From Tillus elongatus (lineage: Eukaryota; Arthropoda; Insecta; Coleoptera; Cleridae), in assembly GCA_964006375.1 (NCBI GenBank), contig OZ023270.1:76850391-76914390 (forward strand): a stretch of 64,000 nt of DNA, read 5' to 3'. Each line of letters opens with the position of its first letter. Positions within the stretch are counted from its first letter, which is position 1. Shown piece after piece: positions 1-8,505 of this stretch. The translations under genes and the position numbers were made by a program. The notes under the pieces are model-generated. The model was given only the letters and a program-made list of their open reading frames with translations, did not search any database and had not been told where the DNA came from.

Positions 1-1
1 C

Positions 2-5
<4 letters not shown>

Positions 6-64
<59 letters not shown>
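6..64. repeat. (TA)n microsatellite at window edge
   Basis: Uninterrupted TA dinucleotides begin at the left edge of the window. The flanking sequence at 65-300 is AT-rich and shows no K or H segment, so its parent element cannot be identified. Confidence 0.9.
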
Positions 65-67
<3 letters not shown>

Positions 68-305
68 CCAACTAATGTTTCATAATAGGTGACTTTTATA
101 TCGCTGTAGGGTTATGTCAGAACGAAGCGGTTCAGTTTTGAATAAAATTTTATAAATTTGATATAAACATCGAAACTAAATGAAGAAGGATGACGGGAAA
201 GTAATGATGGATGTGTAAAGATTAGTAGTAAATAAAGACAGTGATTGGAAATGTAAGATGGACGAAAAAATGTTATAAAAAGTTTATTTTAAATGGTTTG
301 TCAAA

Positions 306-739
306 ATTCGAAGTATATAATATTTGGATAATGCAGTGTCAAGTATTTTTAGAATAAACTGTTTAAATTATGTCACTATATACAACACAAGTCAAAATGT
401 ATAAGTGTAATTATAATATATTATACAGGGTGTTTCAAACAACATGTGCCATCACTCGTGGTTAGATTTCTCCCATAAAATAAGACTTTCTTTTCATATC
501 AGCATAGTCCGATTTTCCATGTATGCAAAAGTGAGTGCCATATGCAGAGTGTTCTTCCATATTTCGAGAAATTCAGAATGCGATAATGTTATTTCAAATA
601 GAACACCCCGTATATTATGACTTCAATGCATGCATTTTAGCATTCCCTATATCTAAAGTTGATCGTTTTTGAGTTACGGGTGATTTTTACATAAAAGAAA
701 TAATTATTCCATATCTAAATAACACACGGTAGATTTTGT
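306..739 (+). repeat. Left copy of a 430-500-bp direct repeat
   Basis: The sequence from ATTCGAAGTATATAATATTT to AACACACGGTAGATTTT recurs at 2385-2884. The left copy lacks two internal stretches present in the right copy, one near 2479-2530 and one near 2755-2785. The LINE relic at 740-2384 lies exactly between the two copies. Inside each copy is a ~195-bp unit (see 419-616). Confidence 0.85.
419..616. mobile_element. Small MITE-like unit with TATACAGGGTGTT ends
   Basis: The unit starts at TATACAGGGTGTTTCAAA and ends at AGAACACCCCGTATATTA, so the ends are inverted relative to each other over roughly 15 bp. A second copy lies at 2541-2734. There is no coding capacity. Short imperfect inverted ends and ~195 bp length suggest a MITE, but no target duplication was established. 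Confidence 0.5.
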
Positions 740-859
740 TAGTAGTGGCATTGGTGGGGAGGCCAACGTCAAGCAAGTAGGCCACAATGGGCCCTTTTTG
801 CCAACCCCAGCAACCCAGCAACCACGCTCTACTCTTCCTCGGTTCCGTGCCAAACCGCC

Positions 860-1130
860 TCGACCTCGAGATGAAGGCCGTGACGGTCTTCAATTGGACG
901 GTACTTACCTGATTCTTCTGCAGAGTCCTCGATCTGAACAATTTTGCTCGAAGACCCCCAAAAGCCTCGCATTCACACAGGTAGTGGTAGGACGTTTCTT
1001 CATCCTCGCCGCATTCCTGGCAAATGGGATCCCTCTCTACGCCTATCAATGTGAGGTGTCTTCTAAGGACGCAGTGGCCTGTCAGCACGCCAAGGATGCG
1101 GCGAAGCGTAGGTCAACTCCTTCCGAGTAG
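860..1130 (-). pseudogene. LINE C-terminal Cys/His tail fragment
   Basis: The frame shows LTGHCVLRRHLTLIGVERD followed by CQECGEDEETSYHYLCEC. This matches the LTGH...H...MG and C..CGE.EE...H.LCEC tail seen after RNase H in the full-length LINE at 38640-38760. This Cys/His tail follows RNase H in many LINEs of this group. The open frame runs on into the 3' UTR as far as 687 and carries no recognisable domain there. Confidence 0.75.
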
Positions 1131-1607
1131 TCAGACAGCTTTATCTCTGTCCGGCCCCTCCACGAAGTAGCTCGCCTGCCTGCAGCCACCAACCGACCCC
1201 CACTGCCTCTCCATTGATTCCTCAGTCCACCTGTCTAAGGCGACAGAGACTGTCTTCCTACTTATGCCTATCGCAGGCTCCGGGCCAGAGAACGGCCGCC
1301 GGGAACCGAGTCTTGCGAGATTATTCGCCACCTCATTCCCCGCTACGCCACAGTGTCCCGAAACCCACACCAGTTGCACCTCCTTCGTCCTGGCTAGCCC
1401 TCCGAGGGCATCAGCGCACTCCTGCACCAGTGTTGACCTGATTCTGGCCGCGCAGACTGCCCGGACGACCGCCTGGCTATCCGAGCAGATGTACACACAT
1501 TTCTCGGGACTCCTCTTCACATCCTGTTTATTGTCCACAGACAGAATAGCATACACCTCTGTTTCGAATGCCGTGGTATATGCGCAAAGAGCATAACTCT
1601 CGCGCAC
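1131..1607 (-). pseudogene. LINE RNase H domain fragment
   Basis: This continues the fragment at 1665-2384. Visible RNase H motifs are AFETEVYAIL (catalytic Glu), ICSDSQAVVRAV (Asp) and LVWVSGHCGVAGNEVANNLA (the H..G..GNE.A box). In the full-length LINE the matching motifs are VFQAEMYAIL, IATDSQAALKAL and WVPGHSGVKGNEEAD. The D-to-N change in VANNLA alters the last acidic position. The first catalytic Asp (FTDGS-type) lies at or before the break near 1665. Non-functional relic. Confidence 0.85.
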
Positions 1608-1664
1608 CCACAGGCCCTCGATGTATATTCCTGCTCCGGAAGATTGTTGGTCCTCCAGCCGCGA

Positions 1665-2384
1665 TCAGTCGGTGAAACAGACTAGGCTTGCGAGCTGGAA
1701 TGCAACCTCATTTTCCCTCCACTGATCCCTACTGGGGATCCTGAGGGTGTATAGCCTAGTCAACCTAATATCGTCCTCGGCATCCCACACCTTTATGGCG
1801 GAAATAGGAATTTCCTTTTCCACCTCCTTGGCGACTCTTGCATGCCCCATTACTGCTTCCTCTCCGCACCAGTTTCCTGAGTCCCGCATTCTAAGATGCG
1901 ACGCCATAGCCTCCCTTCTGATACAGATGGGAAGCGGTGGCAGCATCAACAGGACCTCTAGCGCGGCTGAGGGTGTCGTCCTTATAGCGCCTGTGATACC
2001 CAGGATTGCCAGCCGTTGCAGTTTGGCCAGCTTCCTGCTGGTAGTTTGGTTCACACCACACCACCAGACCAACGCCCCATAGAGGATTCTTGGCCCGACG
2101 ATCGCAGTGTAGATCCAATGAGGTATCCGAGAATTAAGTCCCCAGGCCCTCCCTATCACACGACGCAGCTGCCAGAGGGTCGCTACTCCCTTCCTCACTA
2201 CTCGTTCTATTTGCGACCCCCATGTTAGTTTGGGGTCCAAGATCACCCCCAGATATTTGACCTCCCGCACTAAAGCTAAAGGTTTTCCAAACATCAGGGG
2301 CGCCCTGAACCCCTCTACCTTCCTCTTCTTGGTAAACAGGATCATCTCCGTCTTCGCCGGGTTTACGAAGAGTCCCTGCTCACC
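1665..2384 (-). pseudogene. LINE RT thumb/C-terminal fragment
   Basis: The open frame covers the end of the palm and the thumb of a LINE reverse transcriptase. VKYLGVILDPKLTW is the conserved KYLGV...D..L.W motif that follows the YADD box; the YADD box itself is lost by 5' truncation. ALVWW and LGITGAIRTTPSAALEVLL correspond to the same positions in the intact LINE (ALVWWPK, LGITGAMSSTPTAAMEVLL). The frame stays open for about 226 residues after the first ATG and stops at 1665, just before the RNase H, so it is frame-broken there. Confidence 0.85.
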
Positions 2385-2884
2385 ATTCGAAGTATATAAT
2401 ATTTGGATAATGCAGTGTCAAGTATTTTTAGATTAAACTGTTTAAATTATGTCACTATATACAACACAAGTCAAAATGGACGTACTGTATAGACGTTTTG
2501 TGTAATTTCAGCCAATAAAGTATAAGTATAGGTATAATATATTATACAGGGTGTTTCAAACAACATGTGCCATCACTCGTGGTTAGATTTCACCCATAAA
2601 ATAAGACTTTCTTTTCATATCTGCATAGTCCGATTTTCCATGTATGCAAAAGTGAGTGCCATATGCAGAGTGTTCTTCCATATTTCGAGAAATTCAGAAT
2701 GCTATAATGTTATTTCAAATAGAACAGCCTGTATATTATGACTTCAATGCATGCAATTTATAATTGCCCTACACACTATTTTAGCATTCTCTATATCTAA
2801 AGTTGATCGTTTTCGAGTTACGGGTGATTTTTACATAAAACAAATAATTATGCCATATCTAAATAACACACGGTAGATTTGTTT
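2385..2884 (+). repeat. Right copy of the long direct repeat
   Basis: This is the longer and probably more complete copy of the unit at 306-739. It includes another copy of the TATACAGGGTGTT-ended unit at 2541-2734. It starts immediately at the 5' truncation point of the LINE relic. The two copies differ by point changes and two indels, so the duplication is not recent. Confidence 0.85.
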
Positions 2885-2974
2885 ATCATATCTGATATAT
2901 TTACCCATTTCACTAGTATGTGAGACAATTCTGTATGCCTGAAAAGTTCTGGTTTTGATTACACAATATTTTCT

Positions 2975-3093
2975 AGACGTTTGATGAACTTTGATGCGTA
3001 GTGTGCTATGACGAACCCATAGAAGCTATTAACAAAAGAAAGACACGTGCCAAGTTTCAACAAAATCGGTAAATAATATTTTGCCTTATCAGT

Positions 3094-3161
<68 letters not shown>
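2975..3161 (+). mobile_element. K segment plus (TA)n, fragment of the M-K-TA-H repeat
   Basis: The stretch ACGAACCCATAGAAGCTATT...GTGCCAAGTTTCAACAAAATCGG is a diverged K segment. It is followed directly by a (TA)n tract at 3096-3161 and by AACGTATACAAATTTCATTT, the start of H. M is missing and H is cut short where the Penelope-like sequence begins near 3176. Confidence 0.7.
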
Positions 3162-3163
<2 letters not shown>

Positions 3164-3284
3164 GTATACAAATTTCATTTCTGAACGTCACACAGTCTGG
3201 GATTGACATACTTAAATATTGAATGAAAGGCTTATCCTCCAGACACCAAAATTTATTTCAGATTTCTCTTACTCCCGACGCGTT

Positions 3285-3318
3285 TCGACACTCCAAGAGG
3301 TCATCTTCAGGGGATAAA
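3285..3318 (-). ncRNA. Hammerhead-ribozyme-like motif (Penelope terminal segment)
   Basis: The minus strand reads CTGAAGA, one U, a stem of GACCTC/GAG(T)GTC closed by a 3-nt loop, then GAAACGCGTC. CUGANGA and GAAA are the two conserved strands of the hammerhead core. The self-complementary ACGCGT would be a minimal stem III. The single nucleotide between the core and stem II departs from the canonical fold, so activity is unproven. Confidence 0.45.
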
Positions 3319-4142
3319 TCTACAAACATAACAACAGAGGTCTGTCAGAAAAACATTAGTTTTTTCGGTAGGCAATTGTGCATGTCAGAGCACAATGATG
3401 ACAAGGTGATCTTCACAGAAAGGTCAAATGCTAAAGTCATAAGTCCCACAGTATAACATCAACCAACAGTCAAGTTAAAAGCTAAAAAGCTACAGATACA
3501 GTAATAACAGCTGAAATATGCTAAGTTAAACATGCAATTACATTAACAAAACTAAAAGCACCAAAGCAACTGAAAAGCACTGAAAGTCACAAAACTGCAA
3601 AAGTCTAATATTTGAACATTAAGAAAACAAGTCTATTGTAGAAGCACAAAGCAAAGCCAATGAGCGAAACTGACAGGTTAAACAACGCAATAGACATGCA
3701 AAATCAAGTAAGAAACCCAATGAGAACCATTAGGGCAAAGAAAACTGTGAAACATTAAGTGAACAAAAACAAAATGAGCCACACTCACTTGAACAATTCT
3801 AAAGAATTGAACTCGAAACTATACAGGAAGGTTCAACAGGTCACAACTTCATCCATTGTGCTAGGGGCCCTACAACACTACGTCTGCATATTGCCAGAAA
3901 ATTGTCTTCAAAAATAAAAATCGATAGAAAAGACCGGCGATTTTTAACAACCATGATATGGGGCGGCCATTATGTTAACTTGAAGCGGGCAGGGTTCACC
4001 GGCGCAGGTGCGGGAAGAAGTGTCAAAAGCAAAACATGTCAATGACAAAAGAGTAAGAAATGGAAGGGGAGCCATAGAGCAGCCATCTTCAAATCATAAT
4101 GTTCATGGTCATGTAGAAAAATCATAGAGTTCAGTAGCACTG

Positions 4143-4616
4143 TTACACCAATTGGCTATAGAATGAAGGAAAGTTAGTTACATCCGTGTTGGACAGGTTT
4201 AAAACATCACTGGCTTGGCACTTGGAATGTTTGAAAATCTCAATTTCCTCTAAGACGAATTGTTCTACGCCAAAACTTGAAGGGTGCAAGATTTCTGCAT
4301 CTGTATTTTTGCTGAAGCAGTGGCAACTCTCCCTCAAATGGCAACCAAAGGCTGACGTGTCATTGTTGAGCTGGTTTCTACTTCTAAGGTGTTCTGTGAC
4401 TGTGGTGCCCAAAGATCTTCCGGTTCTTCCTATGTAGACAACTTTACAACCGGGGGTACCACATTTTAAGTGATAAACACCCGACATCTTCAGGTCTGGG
4501 ATGCTATCCTTGTTATGAATGAATAAATTGTTGATGGTGTTCAAAGACTTGAATGAAAACCTGACATTGTCACATTTGAGAGCCTTGGAAACAGGGTATT
4601 GGAAACAGGACCACAA
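4143..4616 (-). pseudogene. Penelope-like GIY-YIG endonuclease fragment
   Basis: The frame shows SGVYHLKCGTPGCKVVYIGRTGRSL..TVTEHLRSR: the GVY...YIG motif with the following Arg and EH positions of a GIY-YIG nuclease, and the Cys pair before YIG that is usual in Penelope-like elements. In these elements this domain nicks target DNA for target-primed reverse transcription. It ends FYSQLV and is followed by the non-coding 3' part. It is separated by a frameshift from the RT thumb at 4541-5026. Confidence 0.85.
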
Positions 4617-5026
4617 TAGGTGAACGGGAAATACGAAATCCTCTCAGGTGGAGCGAGGGGTAAACTGGTGCTCGCTTCTATCAAGAGCTGACGGCTCTTT
4701 CTGTCGACGAACTTATCGACTATGTTGAGTGGATAGTCGTTGTTGACTGCGAGTTGTTTGATGAGGTTTAATTCTCTGATGAAGTCAATCCCCGACAGTG
4801 GGATTCTGAACAATCTGTCAACCAAAAATCTGAGAGAGGCCATCTTGTGGGACATATGATAGCACGACTTGAATGGAATGAGGTGGTCTGTCTGAGTGGG
4901 TTTTCTATAAATGTCAAAGAAAATGCTGTGGTTGTACCTCTTCAACTTCAGGTCAAGGAAGCATATGGACGACTCGGCTTCCACCGGCTTTTGACAGAAC
5001 GAGTTTAGGACAATAATGTTTAACAA
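4541..5026 (-). pseudogene. Penelope-like RT thumb fragment
   Basis: The frame contains FLDLKLKR...FFDIYRKPTQTDHLIPFKS and HKMASLRFLVDRLFRIPLS. The FLDL...YRKPT.TD...HK.A..R.L..RL pattern is the conserved C-terminal RT region (end of palm and thumb) of Penelope-like elements. The N-terminal RT motifs including the catalytic Asp pair are missing. The frame changes near 4600, where the downstream GIY-YIG part is read two bases off. Host flanking AT-rich DNA begins just above 5026. Confidence 0.85.
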
Positions 5027-5049
5027 ACCTATATTAATACAAGCAAACG

Positions 5050-6019
5050 CATAGATTAATTATAAGATCCAATGTATAGTTTTAATTACAAATAAATGAA
5101 TGAACAAATATCAATAAATATACAAAATAAATAAATTTGAAAAATGTGCGAATGGTCTGATGACCGCAGCCATAAAACACGACAACACACACACACACAC
5201 ACACACACACATAAATTTGTGAAGCCAGGCCGAAAATTGCTACATCTTTATTTAATATAAAACGGTTTCACCTAGTAAGGGCAACAACGATCAATGAAAC
5301 AAATATAAAAACGTAGTTTCTTTAACACTTGAAAATAATTCTCCTCATATGTTAACCATTTTGATTGAGAAAACTAGGACAGTAATTAAATTTATTTTGA
5401 TCAATAATTATGGGTCATAAAAACAAGATTCGATTAAAAAGCCAGACTTTTTTCCGTTCTTATTTGTGGCCTATATATTCAGCTACATCCTCAGTGAGGT
5501 CATTAACTTTTTATGCAGCGATAATGCGACCAATATGCATATACATATACATACAGATGCAGCTAGAAGTCAACAGTACGCATATATCGATGTAAATGCA
5601 CTAAAATTAAACAATGCGTCGTCTCAATGACGTTGAAACGTCAACAAACTCCACATTCATATGTTGAGGAATGCAACATATCACATTCAAAGATATAATA
5701 TACATACATATACACTATGTTCCAATGAAACTACACAAACGTCTAGTTTTCTATTTGGAGACCATTATTTCTTATAACGTTTGAAAGAATTATTTTACAA
5801 TCACAGAAATATTAAAAATAAGAATAATAACGTATCCTGCATGTGTTTTATGCAGTTTTCTAATTTCCCTAAATAATTTAAAAATTCAGTACTAGCACCT
5901 TTTTACATAATATATTTCACGCTTGTCAGTTTCAAATTAAAATTTTAAATCTTATTATCATACATCATCGTTTTCAATTTTTGTTATTACAGCAATATAA
6001 ATACGTTTAGTGTATGTAC
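5050..6019. other. AT-rich stretch without recognisable genes
   Basis: Only a (CA)14 tract at 5185-5212 stands out. The longest open frame (5410-5595) has no recognisable motif. No RNA gene or element end was seen. Confidence 0.6.
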
Positions 6020-6418
6020 GACAGGGTCGCCATCTCAGTGCGGCACCAGGTACTTTGTTGTTACGACAACTCCAAATAACACAAAATGTTATAAAATATA
6101 GACTGTTGTTAGTTGGTTGTACACAGTCTCTATTTTTTCTAATGTCCTAAGAGGCTGGCTACCATAGCCGTATTCCTTTATAGGTACTGAAGAAGTCTAA
6201 TTAGAGCGAAACCGGTCTGCGATTCTAATTATGGTGAGAATACATCTGGCTTTACATACATTGTCCATATATTAGGGAATAAATGGGAAAGCGCTGACAA
6301 TTAACAAAATTGTTAGTTGATTGTACACTTGATTGTCTCCATTTTATAATATTTTGTGTTATTTGGAGCTGTCGTGACAACATAATACCTGGTTCCGCAC
6401 CGAGATGGCAACCCTGTC
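6020..6418. mobile_element. ~400-bp element with ~84-bp inverted ends
   Basis: The left arm 6020-6104 begins GACAGGGTCGCCATCTC and the right arm 6335-6418 ends GAGATGGCAACCCTGTC. They are reverse complements over about 84 bp with scattered mismatches, including AACTCCAAATAACACAAAAT. The centre holds a hammerhead-like motif. The right part (6257-6418) recurs at 16035-16200. This fits an inverted pair of Penelope-type terminal repeats or a TIR element of unknown class. Confidence 0.65.
6187..6217 (+). ncRNA. Hammerhead-ribozyme-like motif
   Basis: The sequence reads CTGAAGA, A, a short imperfect hairpin centred on CTAATTAG, then GAAACCGGTC. Core strands CUGANGA and GAAA are present and ACCGGT is self-complementary, as expected for a minimal stem III. 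As at other sites in the window, one extra nucleotide separates the core from stem II. Confidence 0.4.
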
Positions 6419-6658
6419 TTACATCTCACAATGCCCTTAAGTTATACGCCATGCCGAATAAATAATCTATGCTTGTGTTTGCGGGGACATAATTTAATAA
6501 ATATCATTGTACTTATCACCTTTATCACCCTATCCTTATCTTAATTTAATAAACGTCAAACTCTCAATTATTTGGTTTTATGTCACTTTCTAAATTGATT
6601 AAAAAGGAATTAGAATTAGAGGCTTCTTTTACCAGACAATGTATTTATCGTTAACCCT

Positions 6659-6689
6659 ACGCGTTTCGGTTCATCTGAACCATCTTCAG
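6659..6689 (-). ncRNA. Hammerhead-ribozyme-like motif, left arm
   Basis: The minus strand reads CTGAAGA, T, a perfect hairpin GGTTCA/TGAACC, then GAAACGCGT. Compensated stem II pairing is kept here and in the right arm. Confidence 0.45.
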
Positions 6690-7041
6690 GGGTTAAAGAT
6701 CTAGAATATAAAAAGATGGTTGTCAGAAACTATGTGTCTGGTAGGTCTTATATGACTACCTACCTACCCACCAATGTTTCTGGTATGTCTTACATGACTT
6801 TTAACTTGTATTTGACTCTCCACATCTTTGTGGACTTAGTCCCGGTTTAAATGTGTAAAAAATTATGTTTAACTCCTGACACTCTGTCAGCTTAGTTAGC
6901 ATTGGCTCAGTTTTTGATGTTTGACATTAAGTTTTGTTAGACCTTGGCGCTTTCTGTAACTGCTGTGTAATGCTCGCAGATAAGACCTACCAGAAACATA
7001 GTTTCTGACAACCATCTTCTTATATTCTAGATCTTTAACAC

Positions 7042-7072
7042 CTGAAGATGGTTCAGGTGAACCGAAACGCAT
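7042..7072 (+). ncRNA. Hammerhead-ribozyme-like motif, right arm
   Basis: The plus strand reads CTGAAGA, T, hairpin GGTTCA/TGAACC, then GAAACGCAT. The stem III palindrome is damaged (ACGCAT for ACGCGT). Confidence 0.4.
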
Positions 7073-7169
7073 AGGGTTAAAATAAATACATTGTCTGCTG
7101 GAAAAAGCGTTTCATTCTAATTCCTTTTTAATCATGTCAAACCTAGGCGTGTTGACGTTTGGAAATAAT

Positions 7170-7270
7170 GCTTTCTAAATTCTTTAAAATTACACTTCTT
7201 CTGCAGTTCCAACACCTATTATTAATTCTACTGCAGCTATGGCATATATCTTCATTCAAGCACGATTATC
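7170..7270 (-). repeat. Dispersed repeat segment (second copy 44440-44545)
   Basis: CTGCAGTTCCAACAC and a following CTGCAG.TATGGC..ATATCTTCA stretch match 44460-44540, which lies just 5' of a Penelope-like RT remnant. It is probably part of a Penelope-like non-coding region. The alignment was made by eye and is partial. Confidence 0.45.
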
Positions 7271-7290
7271 TGTATTTTTTTGTACTTTAG

Positions 7291-7628
7291 CGTCGGTGTA
7301 TTTCCGCGACTATGGCCAATCACCGACGCCAGGGACCAGTTTCACCTCTCCACCCTAGAAATTTTGCCGAACCCCTGCCTTTCTGTAAGGATGGTAGTAA
7401 TCTTTAACGTGCCCAACATTGCATATGCACAGGACTAACGGCTTTACGCCCCCTCCGAAGTGCGAAAGGTGCAGACCTTAAAACTTGCTTAAATACAATG
7501 CCACAACCTCGGTTGATACTAATTTTACAGTACGTACTGAAAAAGTGAAAGGTGGACCCTGGGAATTGAACCTAGTACCCTTCGCTTCACAGGCACACGT
7601 TCTTACCCCTGAACCACCCAGGCTCTCC
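7291..7628 (-). mobile_element. tRNA-derived SINE, copy 1
   Basis: On the minus strand the copy starts with a tRNA-like head (GAGCCTGGGTGGTTCAGGGG, later a diverged B box GGTTCAATTCCC). It runs through a body with the TTAACGTGCCCAACAT-complement block and ends in GCGGAAATACACCGACG. The head at 7570-7628 contains the pol III A box TGGTTCAGGGG. It is more diverged than the copies at 12733 and 26690. The 3' end has no poly-A. Confidence 0.75.
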
Positions 7629-7639
7629 ACGATAATTAT

Positions 7640-8092
7640 TATTTTACTACAAACAAATCTTGTAAATAAGTAGTTTAAAATAGTTTAACATAAAGCATTC
7701 GGACATACATTTTTTGTTGACAATGTATTAGCCCGATCTGCTCAAGAAATAACGGTCGGATTTGGATAAACTTTTGCTAAAATTTTCCTTCTATTAGTCT
7801 TTTGGACAACCCAATTCGACCAGTCTTTCTGAGCAAAGTTCACGTTTCTCTTAGGAACATTTTTGTATCTTCAAAATTAACAAAGTTACTCTAGTAAAGT
7901 TTGGCACACAAGTCTCCTTTATAAAGAACTGTATGTAATTTATTTTAGGCTTCTACAGTCATGAAGAGTTGACTTAGAGAACAAAAAAAAATCTAAACAT
8001 TAAAATTAAGTTTAATAAGTTTAATAAGTAATTAAGCAGATATTCTAAGGCAAAATATAGTCGACAGGGTTACTCCATGCCAACGATACTCG

Positions 8093-8094
<2 letters not shown>
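7640..8094. other. AT-rich stretch, possible very diverged K segment
   Basis: At 7755-7930 traces of the K/B body are visible in minus orientation (AACAAAGTTACT, AGTTTGGCACACAAGTCTCC). Otherwise no gene or repeat was recognised. Confidence 0.3.

Positions 8095-8165
<71 letters not shown>
8095..8165. repeat. (TA)n microsatellite
   Basis: Pure TA run with no adjacent H or K segment recognised. Confidence 0.9.
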
Positions 8166-8169
<4 letters not shown>

Positions 8170-8274
8170 ACGAATGTCACATCTAACTTTGAACTGACAG
8201 GTTTAATTATATCTAATATAAGTGATCAATTTGAATAATAAATATAAAAATAATTTACTAATTATTACCAGTTT

Positions 8275-8410
8275 ATTAAAACCCCTGTTTTGGAACCATT
8301 TTGAAGAGGTTAAGGAAATTTTAAAGGCCTCAATCTGCATACTCTTCAAATCTCGCTGGAGATCGCCTCTAAGGTATTAGTATGTTCAACTCTAGACTTT
8401 AAAAAGATCT
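8275..8410 (-). repeat. Single unit of the repeat amplified at 55497-56005
   Basis: CCCCTGTTTTGGAACCATTTT, GGCCTCAATCTGC and CTCTTCAAATCTCGCTGGAGATCG match the segments flanking the 70-bp tandem array at 55497-56005. Only one GGCCTCAATCTGC unit is present here, so this is the unamplified form. Confidence 0.6.
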
Positions 8411-8415
8411 ATATA

Positions 8416-8418
<3 letters not shown>

Positions 8419-8502
<84 letters not shown>
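8419..8502. repeat. (TA)n microsatellite
   Basis: Pure TA run following the repeat unit at 8275-8410. Open frames through it encode only alternating Tyr-Ile. Confidence 0.9.

Positions 8503-8505
<3 letters not shown>

Larger units (their letters stand above)
740..2384 (-). mobile_element. 5'-truncated LOA/R1-group LINE relic
   Basis: Reading the minus strand, this is the 3' part of a LINE ORF2: RT thumb, RNase H and a C-terminal Cys/His segment, then a short 3' UTR. It is the same domain order as the 3' part of the full-length LINE at 33743-38975, but the sequence is clearly divergent, so it is a different lineage of the same group. It begins abruptly at 2384 inside the RT (EQGLFVNPAKTEMILFTKK in frame) and ends near 740 without a clear poly-A. 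It is flanked by direct copies of one long repeat instead of a short target duplication. Confidence 0.85.
3176..5026 (-). mobile_element. Penelope-like element, 5'-truncated
   Basis: On the minus strand an RT thumb fragment is followed by a GIY-YIG domain, then ~900 bp of non-coding sequence. That ends in a terminal-repeat-like segment with a hammerhead-like motif (3285-3318) and TTTCATTCAATATTTAAG. The same terminal segment recurs at 62263-62415 in plus orientation. RT thumb plus C-terminal GIY-YIG is the signature of Penelope-like retroelements. The catalytic RT palm is absent, so this copy is dead. Confidence 0.8.
6597..7133. mobile_element. Inverted pair of ~150-bp hammerhead-bearing repeats
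   Basis: Arms 6597-6750 and 6981-7133 are reverse complements. They share GATTAAAAAGGAATTAGAAT at the outside, ACAATGTATTTAT, a CGTTTCGGTTCA hairpin segment, AAAGATCTAGAATATAA and GATGGTTGTCAGAAACTATG. The ~230-bp spacer has no coding capacity. Each arm carries one hammerhead-like motif (6659-6689 minus; 7042-7072 plus). The structure resembles inverted Penelope terminal repeats with the coding part lost. Confidence 0.7.

Noticed and set aside
798..1596. Plus-strand open frames (110 and 75 codons)
   Set aside because: They are antisense to the LINE RNase H and tail fragments, which show real protein motifs on the minus strand.
3223..3456. 77-codon plus-strand frame
   Set aside because: It lies in the non-coding terminal part of the Penelope-like element and has no domain; a near copy of part of it at 62263-62415 is not open in the same way.
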